This document shows, piece by piece, positions 11,869-21,959 of a DNA stretch of 64,000 bases. The DNA lies in NCBI GenBank assembly GCA_965153355.1, contig OZ231128.1, positions 5,022,001-5,086,000 of the forward strand, given 5' to 3'. This stretch comes from Flaccisagitta enflata (taxonomy: Eukaryota; Chaetognatha; Sagittoidea; Aphragmophora). The translations under genes and the position numbers were made by a program. Under the pieces are notes generated by a model. It was given only the letters and a program-made list of their open reading frames with translations, searched no databases and was not told where the DNA came from. The stretch's first letter is position 1, and the number at the start of each line of letters is the position of its first letter.

Positions 11869-12112
11869 CTGCCACAATTGTCTTTTTGCTGCCATTTGGA
11901 ATATCAGCGGCCATGGTCTTTCCGGCATGACCGGCGCTCTGAATTCCACCGGCGTCACTTTTATCTTAGCCACGGACTCGTCGGTCCATCCGGCGGAATT
12001 CTGAGCCCGGCAAGAAATCGTCCGATCGCCAACGGAAGCCAAAAGCGTCAACACGGAATAATGCCGGAAATCGCCGGAAACAGATTCATCGTCGGCGGAA
12101 GACACGGAAAAC
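11869..12112 (-). CDS. Exon: C-terminal half of first Ig domain
   Basis: 244 nt. The first base completes a codon from the upstream exon (phase 2), and the exon ends in phase 0 (acceptor CATCCTCTCAG, donor TGTGGCAG followed by GTACTT). It reads FSVSSADDESVSGDFRHYS, then VLTLLASVGDRTISCRAQNS and AGWTDESVAKIKVTP. The L-x-L...D...C-x-A-x-N-x-AG pattern is the E-F-G strand signature of an I-set Ig domain. PWPLIFQMAAKRQLWQ closes the exon and leads into the second domain. Confidence 0.7.
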
Positions 12113-12119
12113 CTGAGAG

Positions 12120-12400
<281 letters not shown>

Positions 12401-12619
12401 TGTCGTTTTAATGTTTTCATTGTTGTTGTCATTGTTATTGTAAATGTTATTGTTTTTGAAATTGTTGTTTTTGTTGTTGTTGTTTTACTAAATGTCGTTA
12501 ATGATGTAGTCGATTTTGTTGTTCTTGTTGTTGCTGTTGTCGTTGCCCTTGATGATTTTGTTGTTGGTATCGTCATTGTTTCTTTGGCTCTTTCTCCCTC
12601 CCTTTGCCCTTACCCTTAC

Positions 12620-13151
12620 CTTTACCCTTACCATTTCCCGTTTTTCTTCCACTCGAATATGGGAGGTGGCGCCGCTTGCTTCTGCGCCACACGCGATTCT
12701 GACGCTGCTGCCTTCGATGGCGTGGATTTCCTTTGGCAACAGAAGCACCAAAGAAGGACGGAACACGTAAAGAAAATCAGGTTGAACTTGCATGCACCAA
12801 CACTATCTGCACCTGCCTACCCTTACCATTTGCGTTTTCTTCCACTCGAGAATCCTCAGGAGGTGGCGCCGCTTCTGCACCCAACACTGTCTCTGCCCTT
12901 ACCCATACCTTACCGTTGCCCGTTTTCACCCACTCTCGAAGATGGGAGTTGGCGCCGCTTCTGCACCCAACACTGTCTCTGCCCTTACCCTTACCCTTAC
13001 CATTTGCCGTTTTTCTTCCACTCGAAGATGGGAGGTGGCGCCGCTTCTGCACCCAACACTGTCTCTGCCCGTACCCGTACTGGCTGCATTTTCTTCATCG
13101 AAGTGGTCACAAACTTCTACTATTTATCTGCCCGCCACCCTTACCCTTACC
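12620..13151 (-). repeat. Tandem partial copies of the Ig-domain exon
   Basis: The stretch GGCGCMGCTTCTGC...GGGAGGTGGCGCC with TTACCCTTACCATTTGCCG recurs near 12,610-12,690, 12,820-12,890, 12,915-12,975 and 12,990-13,060, besides the real exon at 13,151. The copy at 12,640-12,793 is nearly full length but has extra bases that shift its frame (AEASGATSH in place of AEAAPPPIF). These look like non-functional tandem duplicates of the exon end and its donor. Confidence 0.65.
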
Positions 13152-13334
13152 ATTTGCCGTTTTTCTTCCACTCGAATATGGGAGGTGGCGCGGCTTCTGC
13201 GCCACACGCGATTCTGACGCTGCTGCCTTCGATGGCGTGGATTTCCTTTGGCAACAGAAGCACCAAAGAAGGACGGAACACGTAAAGAAAATCAGGTTGA
13301 ACTTGCATGCAGTTCACCGGCTTGTCGGGACACT
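13151..13334 (-). CDS. Exon: Cys hinge and N-terminal half of first Ig domain
   Basis: 184 nt. It begins with 2 nt completing a Glu codon and ends in phase 2 (acceptor TTTTCCACCCAG, donor GGCAAATG followed by GTAAGG). It reads ECPDKPVNCMQVQPDF, then a hydrophobic linker, then EIHAIEGSSVRIACGAEAA, PPPIFEWKKNGKW. B-strand Cys, C-strand Trp and the G-SSVRI-C motif mark the Ig domain. Joined to the upstream exon the hinge is C-x9-C-x2-C-x3-C-x6-C. This resembles the Cys spacing between helical bundle and Ig domain in IZUMO1, SPACA6 and TMEM95. Confidence 0.65.
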
Positions 13335-13495
13335 CTGGGTGGAAAACAGAGAAAGGAAGAAAAAATTGTGTATGCATGAATGAATGGAGGTGTGAGCACA
13401 CAGAGACATGCACACGTAAACACACATATAAGCACACACACACAAAAAAAACCGTACATACACACACACATATATACAGACACAAACTCACACAA

Positions 13496-13981
<486 letters not shown>

Positions 13982-13992
13982 ACCCCACTCAC

Positions 13993-14194
13993 CAGGATCA
14001 CAATTCTCGCATATTTCCTTTTCTTTGGTGACTATGGTGCAAGAGTCTTGGCTCACTTTCCGCGGAAATCTTTGTCCGACGAACCGCTTGAAATAGTTGG
14101 AGGCGTTGTGGAGATCCGATTTGACTTCCCCGATGAAGCACATCCGCAAGTTGAACATCATCTTACGAAGACCAGCTTGACCTCCTTGCTGGGC
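13993..14194 (-). CDS. Exon: helical, Cys-containing ectodomain (IZUMO/SPACA6-like?)
   Basis: 202 nt, phase 0 start and phase 1 end (acceptor CTCAACAG, donor GATCCTG followed by GTGAGT). It reads AQQGGQAGLRKMMFNLRMCF, then IGEVKSDLHNASNYFKRFVG, then QRFPRKVSQDSCTIVTKEKE and ICENCDP. The residues are amphipathic and helix-prone, and the exon ends in the first three Cys of the hinge. In IZUMO1 and SPACA6 a four-helix bundle is followed by the same C...CxxC...C hinge and an Ig domain. Sequence identity is too low to judge by eye, so the family assignment is an inference from architecture and Cys spacing. Confidence 0.5.
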
Positions 14195-14364
14195 CTGTTG
14201 AGCGTTGGTTCTTTTGTTTTTTTTTGTTTTTTGTTTTTTGTTTTTTGTCTTTTGTTTTTTTTTTTTTTCCTTTGTTTTGATTTACAGTGATCAGCCTAAG
14301 CCTACCACTGCAGGTTGAACATCATCTTACGAAGACCAGCTTGACCTCCCTGCTGGGCCTGTTG
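14150..14364 (-). repeat. 51-bp direct repeat of exon start flanking a 113-bp T-rich insert
   Basis: 14,150-14,200 and 14,314-14,364 match at 50 of 51 bases. The first lies in the exon above; the second sits upstream in sense and carries the same residues (QQGGQAGLRKMMFNL). Each copy contains AG-GT in GGAGGTCAAG, so splicing from copy to copy would restore one continuous exon. Confidence 0.7.
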
Positions 14365-14527
14365 GTTGGTGACGTAGTTGATGTATTAGTGTGGGTGGTC
14401 CGTGAACATATTGTAACCCCGGCCGGGCAACTTGTTCGCATTCATTTACATCGATGAGCAAGTATCAACATATATTAGTTAGGAATTCGCACAATATGTG
14501 ATCATCTAAAGTGCGATGCGAATAGTC

Positions 14528-14655
14528 AACAAGACCGCACTACAGTCACGGACAGTTGGGCAGGAGCTGTGACGCAAAAAACGCTCGCAATTCAGGAATA
14601 AGACGGACCGACGCACCGACAACAGTAAGCTGTAGAGTCGCGTGTCCGCAACTAA
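14528..14655 (+). mobile_element. Hairpin-ended GGAC element (AACAAG...CTAA), copy A
   Basis: Begins AACAAGACCGCAC and has GGGCAGGAGC and CGCAAAAAACGCTCG. It ends TGTAGAGTCGCGTGTCCGCA then ACTAA. It abuts the next copy directly, which defines both element ends. Confidence 0.7.
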
Positions 14656-14922
14656 CAAGGCCGGATACACGGCTACCCAAGTCGCGTGAGGGTGGGCAGG
14701 GGCCATATTTAAGGCCTCTCCATCATTTGGGTAGGAGCAGTGAAATTGGAGCCAAAACCCAAAAAAAAAAGTAAGTGCTGGATAACATTGCGGACGGACG
14801 GACGGACGGACCGGTTCGGACGGACGGACGGACGGACGGACGGACAGACGGACCGGCGGAGTTTGGATGGACAGACAGACGGCTCAGCAGGTTATGTAGA
14901 GTCGCGTAGCACGCGACTAAAA
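14654..14922 (+). mobile_element. Hairpin-ended GGAC element, copy B
   Basis: Begins AACAAGGCCGGATACACGGC and has GGGTGGGCAGGGGCC and an internal (GGAC)n tract at about 14,795-14,850. The end is the perfect hairpin GTCGCGTAGCACGCGAC followed by TAAAAA. No protein coding. The family lacks long terminal inverted repeats; A-tail-like ends suggest a SINE, but no clear pol III A/B boxes are seen. Confidence 0.75.
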
Positions 14923-14998
14923 AGCGGAAGTGAGTTTATTGCTACACATGTTGTCAGGGCTGTCACATTAAAAATCATTTACATTTAAACAGTCTTAC

Positions 14999-16518
14999 AT
15001 GAATACATTTCTCGTCGCAAACGATCAAGTCTTCGATGCCTTGAATCGCGTTTTCCACAGATGCCGGGCAATCTTGGCTATTTTTGCTCTTGTTCTTGTT
15101 CTTGCTTTTGTTCTTGTTCTTGTTCTTGTTGTTGTTGTTGTTCTTGCTCTTGTTCTTGTTCTTGCCGTTCTTCTTCCTACAAGCGGGGACGGCGCCTGTT
15201 CCCGGCGCCACGACGCCGATTTCGTTGGCTTGCGAATGCCACCGATTTTGATGCAAAATCGGTTTGGGGAACGATGATGGCGTCGCGTGAGTTTTGGTCG
15301 CTTTTTTACCCGACCGTCGACGAGGAACGGTCTTCCCTCTCGCTCTGGCCCGGGTCGGGGCCGGGGCCGGGGCCGGGGCCGGGGCCGGGGCCGGGGCCGG
15401 GGTCGGGGCCGGGACCGGGGCCGGGGCCGAGGCCGGGGCCTGGGCCGGGGCCGGGGCCGGGGCCGGGGCCGGGGCCGGAGCCGGGGCCGGGGCCGGGGCC
15501 GGGGCCGGGGCAGGGGCTGGATCTGGTGGTGCCAGAGTGACCTGTTCACCCGAGCGTTGACCTGAATCTCTCGGCGCCAGAGATGGCTCTGTTGTTTCTG
15601 CTCTTGCCGCCGCTGTTGTTACTGCTCCTGTTGCTGTTGTTGTTTTTGCATCTTTTGGTACTGCGTCTACTGTTGTTGCTCTTGTTGGTGCAGGAGCTAG
15701 TGTTGGTTCTGTCCCTGTTGTTGCTCCTCCTGTTTTAGTTGCTCCAGCTGGCGCTTGATCTGTTCCTGTCAATGGAGCTGCTGTTGTAGTTGCTCCCGCC
15801 GTTGATTCATTTGCTGGTGCTTTTACCGCTATAGTTGCTTCTACTGTAGTTGCTCCTGCTGTAGTTGCTCCTGCTGCAGTTTCTCCTGCTGTAGTTGCTC
15901 CTGCTGTAGATGCTCCTGCTGTAGTCGTCCCCTGCGAAGTAACCATAGCCAAGTCCGCTCCATCATCGGTTGTTAGGTCCATGGGCGGGAGTGCAAGTGG
16001 TTTGATCATTGGGTCCATGGGCGGGTCAGTAAGTGGGTTGGTCATTGGGTCTATGGGCGGGTCAGTAAGTGGGTTGGTCATTGGGTCCATGGGCGGGTCA
16101 GTAAGTGGTTTGGTCATTGGGTCCGTGGGCGGGTCAGCAAGTGGGTTGGTCATTGGGTCCGTGGGCGGGTCAGCAAGTGGGTTGGTCATTGGGTCCATGG
16201 GCGGGTCAGTAAGTGGGTTGGTCATTGGGTCCATGGGCGGGTCAGTTAGTGGGTTGGTCATTGGGTCCATGGGCGGGTCAGTTAGTGGGTTGGTCATTGG
16301 GTCCATGGGCGGGTCAGTTAGTGGTTTGGTCATTGGGTCCATGGGCAGGTCAGTCAGTGGGTTGGTCATTGGGTCCATGGGCGGGTCAGTTAGTGGGTTG
16401 GTCATTGGGTCTGAGGGCGGGAGAGTAAGTGGTTTGGTCATTGGGTCCATGGGCGGGTCAGTTAGTGGGTTGGTCATTGGGTCTATGGGCGGGTCAGTAA
16501 GTGGGTTGGTCATTGGGT
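14999..16518 (-). CDS. Exon: repeat-rich mucin-like ectodomain ending in a Cys/Lys-Asn-rich segment
   Basis: Open frame from a possible acceptor at 16,519 (CTCTCTCGCCCACAG) to the donor ATTCAT followed by GTAAGA at 14,998; reading past the donor it would stop at 14,975. In order: 12-residue repeats of the type DPMTNPLTDPPM; a Thr/Ala-rich part (GATTAGETAAGATTAGAT); an (Ala-Pro)n run from (CCGGGG)n; a basic stretch; a Lys/Asn run; then QDCPASVENAIQGIEDLIVC and DEKCIH. Thr/Pro/Ala composition suggests O-glycosylation. The C-terminal Cys pairs would begin the helical region. All repeat units here are 6, 12 or 36 bp. Confidence 0.5.
15350..15516. repeat. (CCGGGG)n hexanucleotide repeat, coding
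   Basis: About 27 GGCCGG-type hexamers, the most GC-rich tract in the window. It encodes an Ala-Pro run on the minus strand inside the exon above. Confidence 0.9.
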
Positions 16519-16990
16519 CTGTGGGCGAGAGAGTGAGTGGTTAAGTCGTTGGGTCTGTGGGCGGGTCAGTGGGTCACTCGTTGGGTCTGTGGGCGGGTCA
16601 GTTAGTGGGTTGGTCATTGGGTCTGTTGGCTGGTCTGTTATTGGGTTGGTCATTGGGTCCGTGGGCAGTGAGTGGGTTGGTCGTTGGGTCTGAGGCAGTT
16701 AGTGGGTTGGTCGTTGGGTCTAAGGGCGGGTCAGTGAGTGGGTTGGTCGTTAGGTCTGAGGGCGGGTCAGTCAGTGGGTTGGTCGTTGGGTCTGTGGGCG
16801 GGTCAGTAAATGGGTTGGTCGTTGGGTCTGAGGGTGGGTCAGTCAGTGGGTTGGTCATTGGATCCACGGGTGGGTCAGTTAGTGGGTTGGTCGTTGGGTC
16901 TAAGGGCGGGTCAGTCAGTGGGTTGGTCGTTGGGTCTGTGGGCGGGTCAGTAAGTGGGTTGGTCATTGGTCTTGTGGGCGGGTAAGTGGA
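15976..16990. repeat. 36-bp minisatellite, about 27 copies
   Basis: Unit GGGTCCATGGGCGGGTCAGT + AAGTGGGTTGGTCATT. Copies in 15,980-16,510 keep one minus-strand frame. Copies in 16,520-16,990 contain length changes (for example near 16,670 and 16,970) that break the frame, so only the first half is likely to be exon. Confidence 0.9.
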
Positions 16991-17191
16991 TTAGTCGTTG
17001 GGCCTCAGGGCGGCTCTTACGTATTTGCGTTACTGCCCCTGTCCAACTGCCTTGGACTACTTGGGTTTTCCTGGTTTCCAGAGTGTACAGTCCAGTTTAT
17101 AATCATATATCGTCTATTCATTTTGGTTTGAAAATAGATATTTCTTGATTATCTGAGTTGATAATAATAAGCTAGCAGCATTCATTCATAC

Positions 17192-17339
17192 TTGCTTGTT
17201 GGTCGATTGTCTCGCGACTTCTGGTGACGGCATAGTTGGAGCTGCTGTCGTATTTACAGCATCAGCATCAGCATCTTCTGTTGACGGTGTTGTTGGCGAT
17301 GCGGTCGTATTTATAGCATCAGCCCCTTGATTTATCCAA
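17192..17339 (-). CDS. Candidate exon: Thr/Ala/Asp-rich ectodomain segment
   Basis: Open reading INQGADAINTTASPTTPSTE, then DADADAVNTTAAPTMPSPEV and ARQSTNKQ, ending at the donor CAA followed by GTATGA. The composition matches the mucin-like exon downstream. The acceptor (GAATAG at 17,340) is weak and phases to its neighbours are not resolved, so membership in the same transcript is uncertain. Confidence 0.4.
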
Positions 17340-17590
17340 CTATTCTCATCAACTCATATGGTTTTGGCCGAAAAACCGCCATTTTAAATTTCGTTTTCGA
17401 TTTGTCTTAAAATTAGTCAATAAATTTGTCTTAAGATGTATTGTGGTTTCATGAATTCTCGTTTTACTTATTAATTTTCAAATCTTTTGTAGTCGCAGAC
17501 TACCGACTCTACCGTTGCATTGGTCCATCCGTTGGTCCGTCACGCTTGAATTGCAAAATGTAGAAACGCACATTTAAGACGCCAGGTGTG

Positions 17591-17594
<4 letters not shown>

Positions 17595-17680
<86 letters not shown>
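17595..17680. repeat. (TG)n microsatellite
   Basis: About 43 TG units. Confidence 0.95.
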
Positions 17681-17681
<1 letters not shown>

Positions 17682-17820
17682 TTGTGTATGCGTGTGTCAG
17701 AGTGTGCGTGTGCGTGTCCAGCCATGTTTCTTGGTTTATTTTTTATACACTCGCAGATCAGATGGTACCACATACTTGAATACGTCTGCATTGAAATGGT
17801 TATAAACATACTTTCAAAAA

Positions 17821-18276
17821 TCATTTTTTTAGTTGGTTTTTCAGGCAAAACCGAATCAGAACGACGGGCATATCAGTGATGCGGTTTTCTCTAGGCTCCA
17901 TCCCTGGTCTTGCTGGTGCACGTGCAGCTGCCCGTCGACGCCTCACACCGCCATCTGCCTGCACTGTATCCATTGGTGCATCTGCCTGTGGCTGCCTTCC
18001 ACTGCCATCTGCCTGTACTGTAACTATCGATGCATCTGTCTGTGGCTGCCTTTCACCGCCACCTGCCTTCACTGTATCCATTGGTGCATCTGTCTCTGGC
18101 TGCCTGACACCGCTACCTGCCTGCCCTGTCTCCGTTGATGAATCTGCCCGTCGCCGCCTAACACCACCGCCTGCCTGATCGAGTCCCGCTCCTGCTACCA
18201 CCTGCGAGCCGAGCGTCACTACGCCCACAGCCATGAAAACAAATACAGTCCATGACGTCAAAGAGGGAATTGTCAT
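17821..18276 (-). CDS. Signal-peptide exon with 20-residue Arg/Gln/Asp repeats
   Basis: The Met at 18,276 is preferred over one 60 codons upstream because it opens a textbook signal peptide: MTIPSLTSW, then VFVFMAVGVVTLGSQVVAGA. About five repeats of roughly 20 residues follow (for example DAPMDTVQADGGVRRRRA and ADGSGRQPQADAPMDTV; 60-bp units), then a basic Ala/Arg/Pro stretch. The frame stops at 17,821 in an A7 run. A strong donor (GTATGT) lies 10 nt further on in a frame reachable by one extra A, so the stop may be an indel. It could be a small secreted protein or the first exon of the Ig-domain gene downstream. Confidence 0.45.
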   Translation of the reverse strand: MTIPSLTSWTVFVFMAVGVVTLGSQVVAGAGLDQAGGGVRRRRADSSTETGQAGSGVRQPETDAPMDTVKAGGGERQPQTDASIVTVQADGSGRQPQADAPMDTVQADGGVRRRRAAARAPARPGMEPRENRITDMPVVLIRFCLKNQLKK

Positions 18277-18879
18277 TCTAATTATGCGTCTTGGTATCGT
18301 GAAACTATTCGTTTTGTATTCAGGATTAATCTCGGCAAAGGCCGTCATTGTTTCTCGACGGAAAATGCTTCCTCTCCTTTTTAATCCGTCATTCTTTCTT
18401 ATTGAATGAGAGCGAGAGACGCATTTCACGTCGCTGTTCTTGCCATCCCTATTCACAACTTTATGTAAATTCTATTGACGGGAACAGTAATTTCATCGCT
18501 CACAATTCCTAAAACACTTTCCGCTTTATCCATCTGTTTGATGATTAAGCACTGACTGCAATATATATCCAGTTTATTCACATGCAAATGAGATGGTTGA
18601 TCCATCGATGGACCATTTGCCGTAAGACAACAGCCCTCTGTCGGTTTGTGTCTCCGTATCTGCTTGTCTGTCTTCCTCTCTGTTTGTCGGTCAGTCTGTC
18701 CGTTGGTCAGTCAGTCTCTCTCCCTCTTTGTCCATCAGTCTTTTGACCGTTGGTCAATAAGTCCACTGTCCTTTTTGTCATTCTTCCTTGTGTTTAAATG
18801 AAAACTAACTAGTAACTAGTAAAGTTAAGTACATTAACTGAAGTCGGCATGAGCATTTGTAATTCAAAATTTCTGTTTG

Positions 18880-19240
<361 letters not shown>

Positions 19241-19327
19241 CCGAATTTGGACGGCGGAGCCAATTCCCTGCCGTCGCGTCGGTCACATTTTTCCATTTGA
19301 CAATGGCACGTGACATTCAGTATGAGT

Positions 19328-19333
19328 TTTATT
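19328..19333 (-). terminator. Poly(A) signal AATAAA
   Basis: TTTATT on the plus strand, i.e. AATAAA in the sense of the terminal exon that ends at 19,340. It starts about 6 nt after the TGA stop, so cleavage would give a very short 3' UTR. Confidence 0.5.
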
Positions 19334-19339
19334 CAATGC

Positions 19340-19531
19340 TCAAATTTGGTCTGGTAGGAGATTTTCTTCTTTGATGCGGCCCGATAGAGAAGACAGCTGC
19401 TGTAAGTAAGATGCTGGGACGGCAGCCTCGTCCAAAGCGTCCTTTGATTTGCCATAAAAGCCCTGTTCTTCTTCTGCAACTTGACAAACATCAACAAAGA
19501 CTTTTGAAATCCATGTTTGCGACATTTTTTT
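19340..19531 (-). CDS. Terminal exon of an unrecognised gene (or a 61-residue protein)
   Basis: Possible acceptor TTTATCAG at 19,532. It reads KKMSQTWISKVFVDVCQ, VAEEEQGFYGKSKDALDEAA, VPASYLQQLSSLSGRIKEEN and LLPDQI, then TGA and a close AATAAA. Composition is that of an ordinary soluble, partly helical protein and is unlike the surrounding repeats. A Met at 19,525 could also start a 61-residue product. I do not recognise the family. Upstream exons must lie to the right on the minus strand, beyond the plus-strand zinc-finger gene. Confidence 0.45.
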   Translation of the reverse strand, partial: KKMSQTWISKVFVDVCQVAEEEQGFYGKSKDALDEAAVPASYLQQLSSLSGRIKEENLLPDQI

Positions 19532-19717
19532 CTGATAAACAATTTCTCGACGTTTTCCGATTAGAAAAAGCAAAAACAAATGCAAATGATTGCAATAATT
19601 ACCATCTATTTTGCAACGAAAATTAATTATAATTGCAATCTGAATTCTTGAAAGCAGTAACGCAATATTTCAATCATTCTGCATGACTTCTTTTCCATAA
19701 GAGAAATAGAAACAAAT

Positions 19718-21274
19718 ATGGCTGGAAATAATAACGAACCAGTCTGTGAAACTCCAATCGATTCATATCCATCATCCTTTATCTCTTTGAGTATAAAGAG
19801 CGAGCAACGAGTCGGTCAAACGGAAGATAAACCAATCACGTCTTCATTTACCCCTAATCACGGAAAGCCTTACCAATGTAAATTTAGCCCATCAGCTTTT
19901 AAAGTGAAACAACGCTTGATAGTCCATGAAAGAGTTCACACAATAGAAAAGCCATTTCAATGTCACATCTGCCAGAAAACTTTCACTCAGCGACCACATC
20001 TTAAAACACATCTAAGCACACACACTGGAACAAAGCAATTTACATGTAAATTGTGACCATTGGCCTTCAAGGACAAATCTGGATTGACGGTGCATGAAAG
20101 AATTCACACCAAAGAAAAGCCATACAACTGTAAAATTTGCCAAAAAACCTTTGCTCAGACAGGACATCTTAAAAGTCATTTAATCACACACTCTGGAACA
20201 AAGCCATTTAAATGTGAAATGTGTCCATCCGCTTATACACAGAAGAGCCATTTGACACAGCACAAGAAAACTCACAACAACGGAAGAAATCACAAATGCA
20301 ACTTTTGCCCATCGGCCTTTTACAATAAGCCGCTTTTGGAAAAGCATGTGAGAACTCATACTGGCGAAAAGCCATTTCAGTGTGACCAATGTCCTTTAGC
20401 TTTCTCACAGTCTTACACTCTATCAATGCACAAAAAGATCCATACCGGGGAAAAACCCTACAAGTGCGACGCCTGTCCATCTGCATTTAAAAGGAAACAT
20501 CACTTAGTTAACCACAAAACCATTCATACTGGAATAAAGTCATTCAAATGCGATATTTGCCAATCAGCTTTTTCACATCAGACAACTTTGAAGGTACATA
20601 TAAAGACGCACAGTAAAGAGCGGCCTTTCAAATGTCACCAGTGCGAGGCCAACTTCGCTCTGTCACAAGCGTTGAAAAACCATTTAATCATACACATTGC
20701 AGAAAAGCCGTACAAATGTACCGTCTGTCATGCCTCTTTTAATCAAAAGGTCCATCTCAGGAAGCATTCTCAAGTTCACAATAAGGATAAGCATGAAATG
20801 CAAGACATTTTCTCCTCTAAAATTTTTGAAAAACGAACTGAGGAAAAAACAGCTGACATATCTTTACAAAATGATTTGATTGGGTACTCCAAAGAAATTC
20901 CGGACCGAAGTGATGTTTGTCTCCCTGAACAAGTAAAGAGTCCTCCATCAGGAAATATGTATCAATGTAATATGTGCCCATCTGTTTTTGTCGAGAGATC
21001 GATGCTGAAGCAGCACAATTCAATCCACACTGGGGAAAAACCATTTGAATGTGACATCTGCCCAAAAAAATTCTCTAAAAAATCAAGTCTGTCAACACAT
21101 AAAAAGACACATTCTGGACAAAAGCCTTACCAATGTGACGTTTGTCCATCTGCGCTTTCCGCCAGTGAGTTTGGAAATTCCACAGAAGAACCCATGCTAA
21201 TGACGTCATTCAATCCGGCATCATCAAAAGGCATTCTGTTTCAAAATGGGCATCTTACAAATCATCTCTGCTGA
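19718..21274 (+). CDS. C2H2 zinc-finger protein, intronless, with in-frame TGA at codon 113
   Basis: Starts MAGNNNEPVCETPIDSYPSS. About 13 fingers of the C-x2-C-x12-H-x3-H type follow, joined by TGEKP-like linkers, for example FQCHICQKTFTQRPHLKTHL and YKCDACPSAFKRKHHLVNHK. Fingers 1-11 are contiguous; an approximately 60-residue acidic linker precedes the last two. The first finger has Ser for its second Cys. At 20,054-20,056 TGA occupies exactly the second zinc-binding Cys of the third finger (CKL-TGA-PLAF), one base from TGT or TGC; the frame is otherwise open. The protein probably binds DNA in the nucleus. The single-exon layout suggests a lineage-expanded or retroposed gene. Either it is a young pseudogene, or the TGA is read through or an error. 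Confidence 0.8.
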
Positions 21275-21294
21275 ACCAATAAACCATATTTTAC

Positions 21295-21950
21295 GATATT
21301 ATGAAAGAAATGTTTCTCAAAAAGACTGCTCTTTGAACATGTCAGATTCCTCTGGTAAAAGCTAGTATATCGTATCCATGTGCCATCATCCTCTATTTAT
21401 CTGCCAAGGGTGGACAGAAATTCACAGGAACCCACATTAAGAAGTATACAAGTCTACATTTGGTAAAAAACTTTCACTCATCCCACCTCAGATAGTGTGT
21501 CCCCTTGGCTAAAAGCTGTATTAAATGTGAGGTTTTGGCATCTATACCAGTAATCTAAGTCAAGCCAACATACTCAAGAACTCATGAGCTGGCCTACAAA
21601 TACGATTTTTGATATCAGCACAGTAAAACAAGATTTGGTCATTCAAAGACCTCATTCAGATGAAGACAGCCTCAGTGCAGTGTTTGTCCTCTTAATTTTT
21701 CCTTAAAATGTGAATCTAACAATTACAAGAAAGGACTCCTGGAGAAAAGCCCTGCAAATGTGATCTCACTGCCCGTCTTCCTTCAAAGAATGAAACATTT
21801 TGACCCCAACAACTCCACAAACGCGTATGCTGGAAAAGAACCCAAGATATATAAGTGTAGGCATGCTTCAGCTTTTCACTAGACAAGTCTGACATGGATA
21901 CACATACGTACACACATTGGAAGTAGAGACTCGTCGCTCATACCTCTGAT
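21295..21950 (+). pseudogene. Decayed zinc-finger tail
   Basis: After the stop, finger fragments persist in shifting frames: TPGEKPCKCD near 21,735, and IYKCRHASAFH and TWIHIRTHIG near 21,850-21,920, with spacing expected of further fingers but with stops and frameshifts. The array once extended farther. Confidence 0.6.
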
Positions 21951-21959
21951 GTGATTAAT

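Noticed and set aside
15981-16985. Plus-strand Gly/Ser/Val repeat frames
   Set aside because: Shadows of the 36-bp minisatellite. The minus-strand frame continues into non-repeat protein text and a splice donor, so that strand is preferred.
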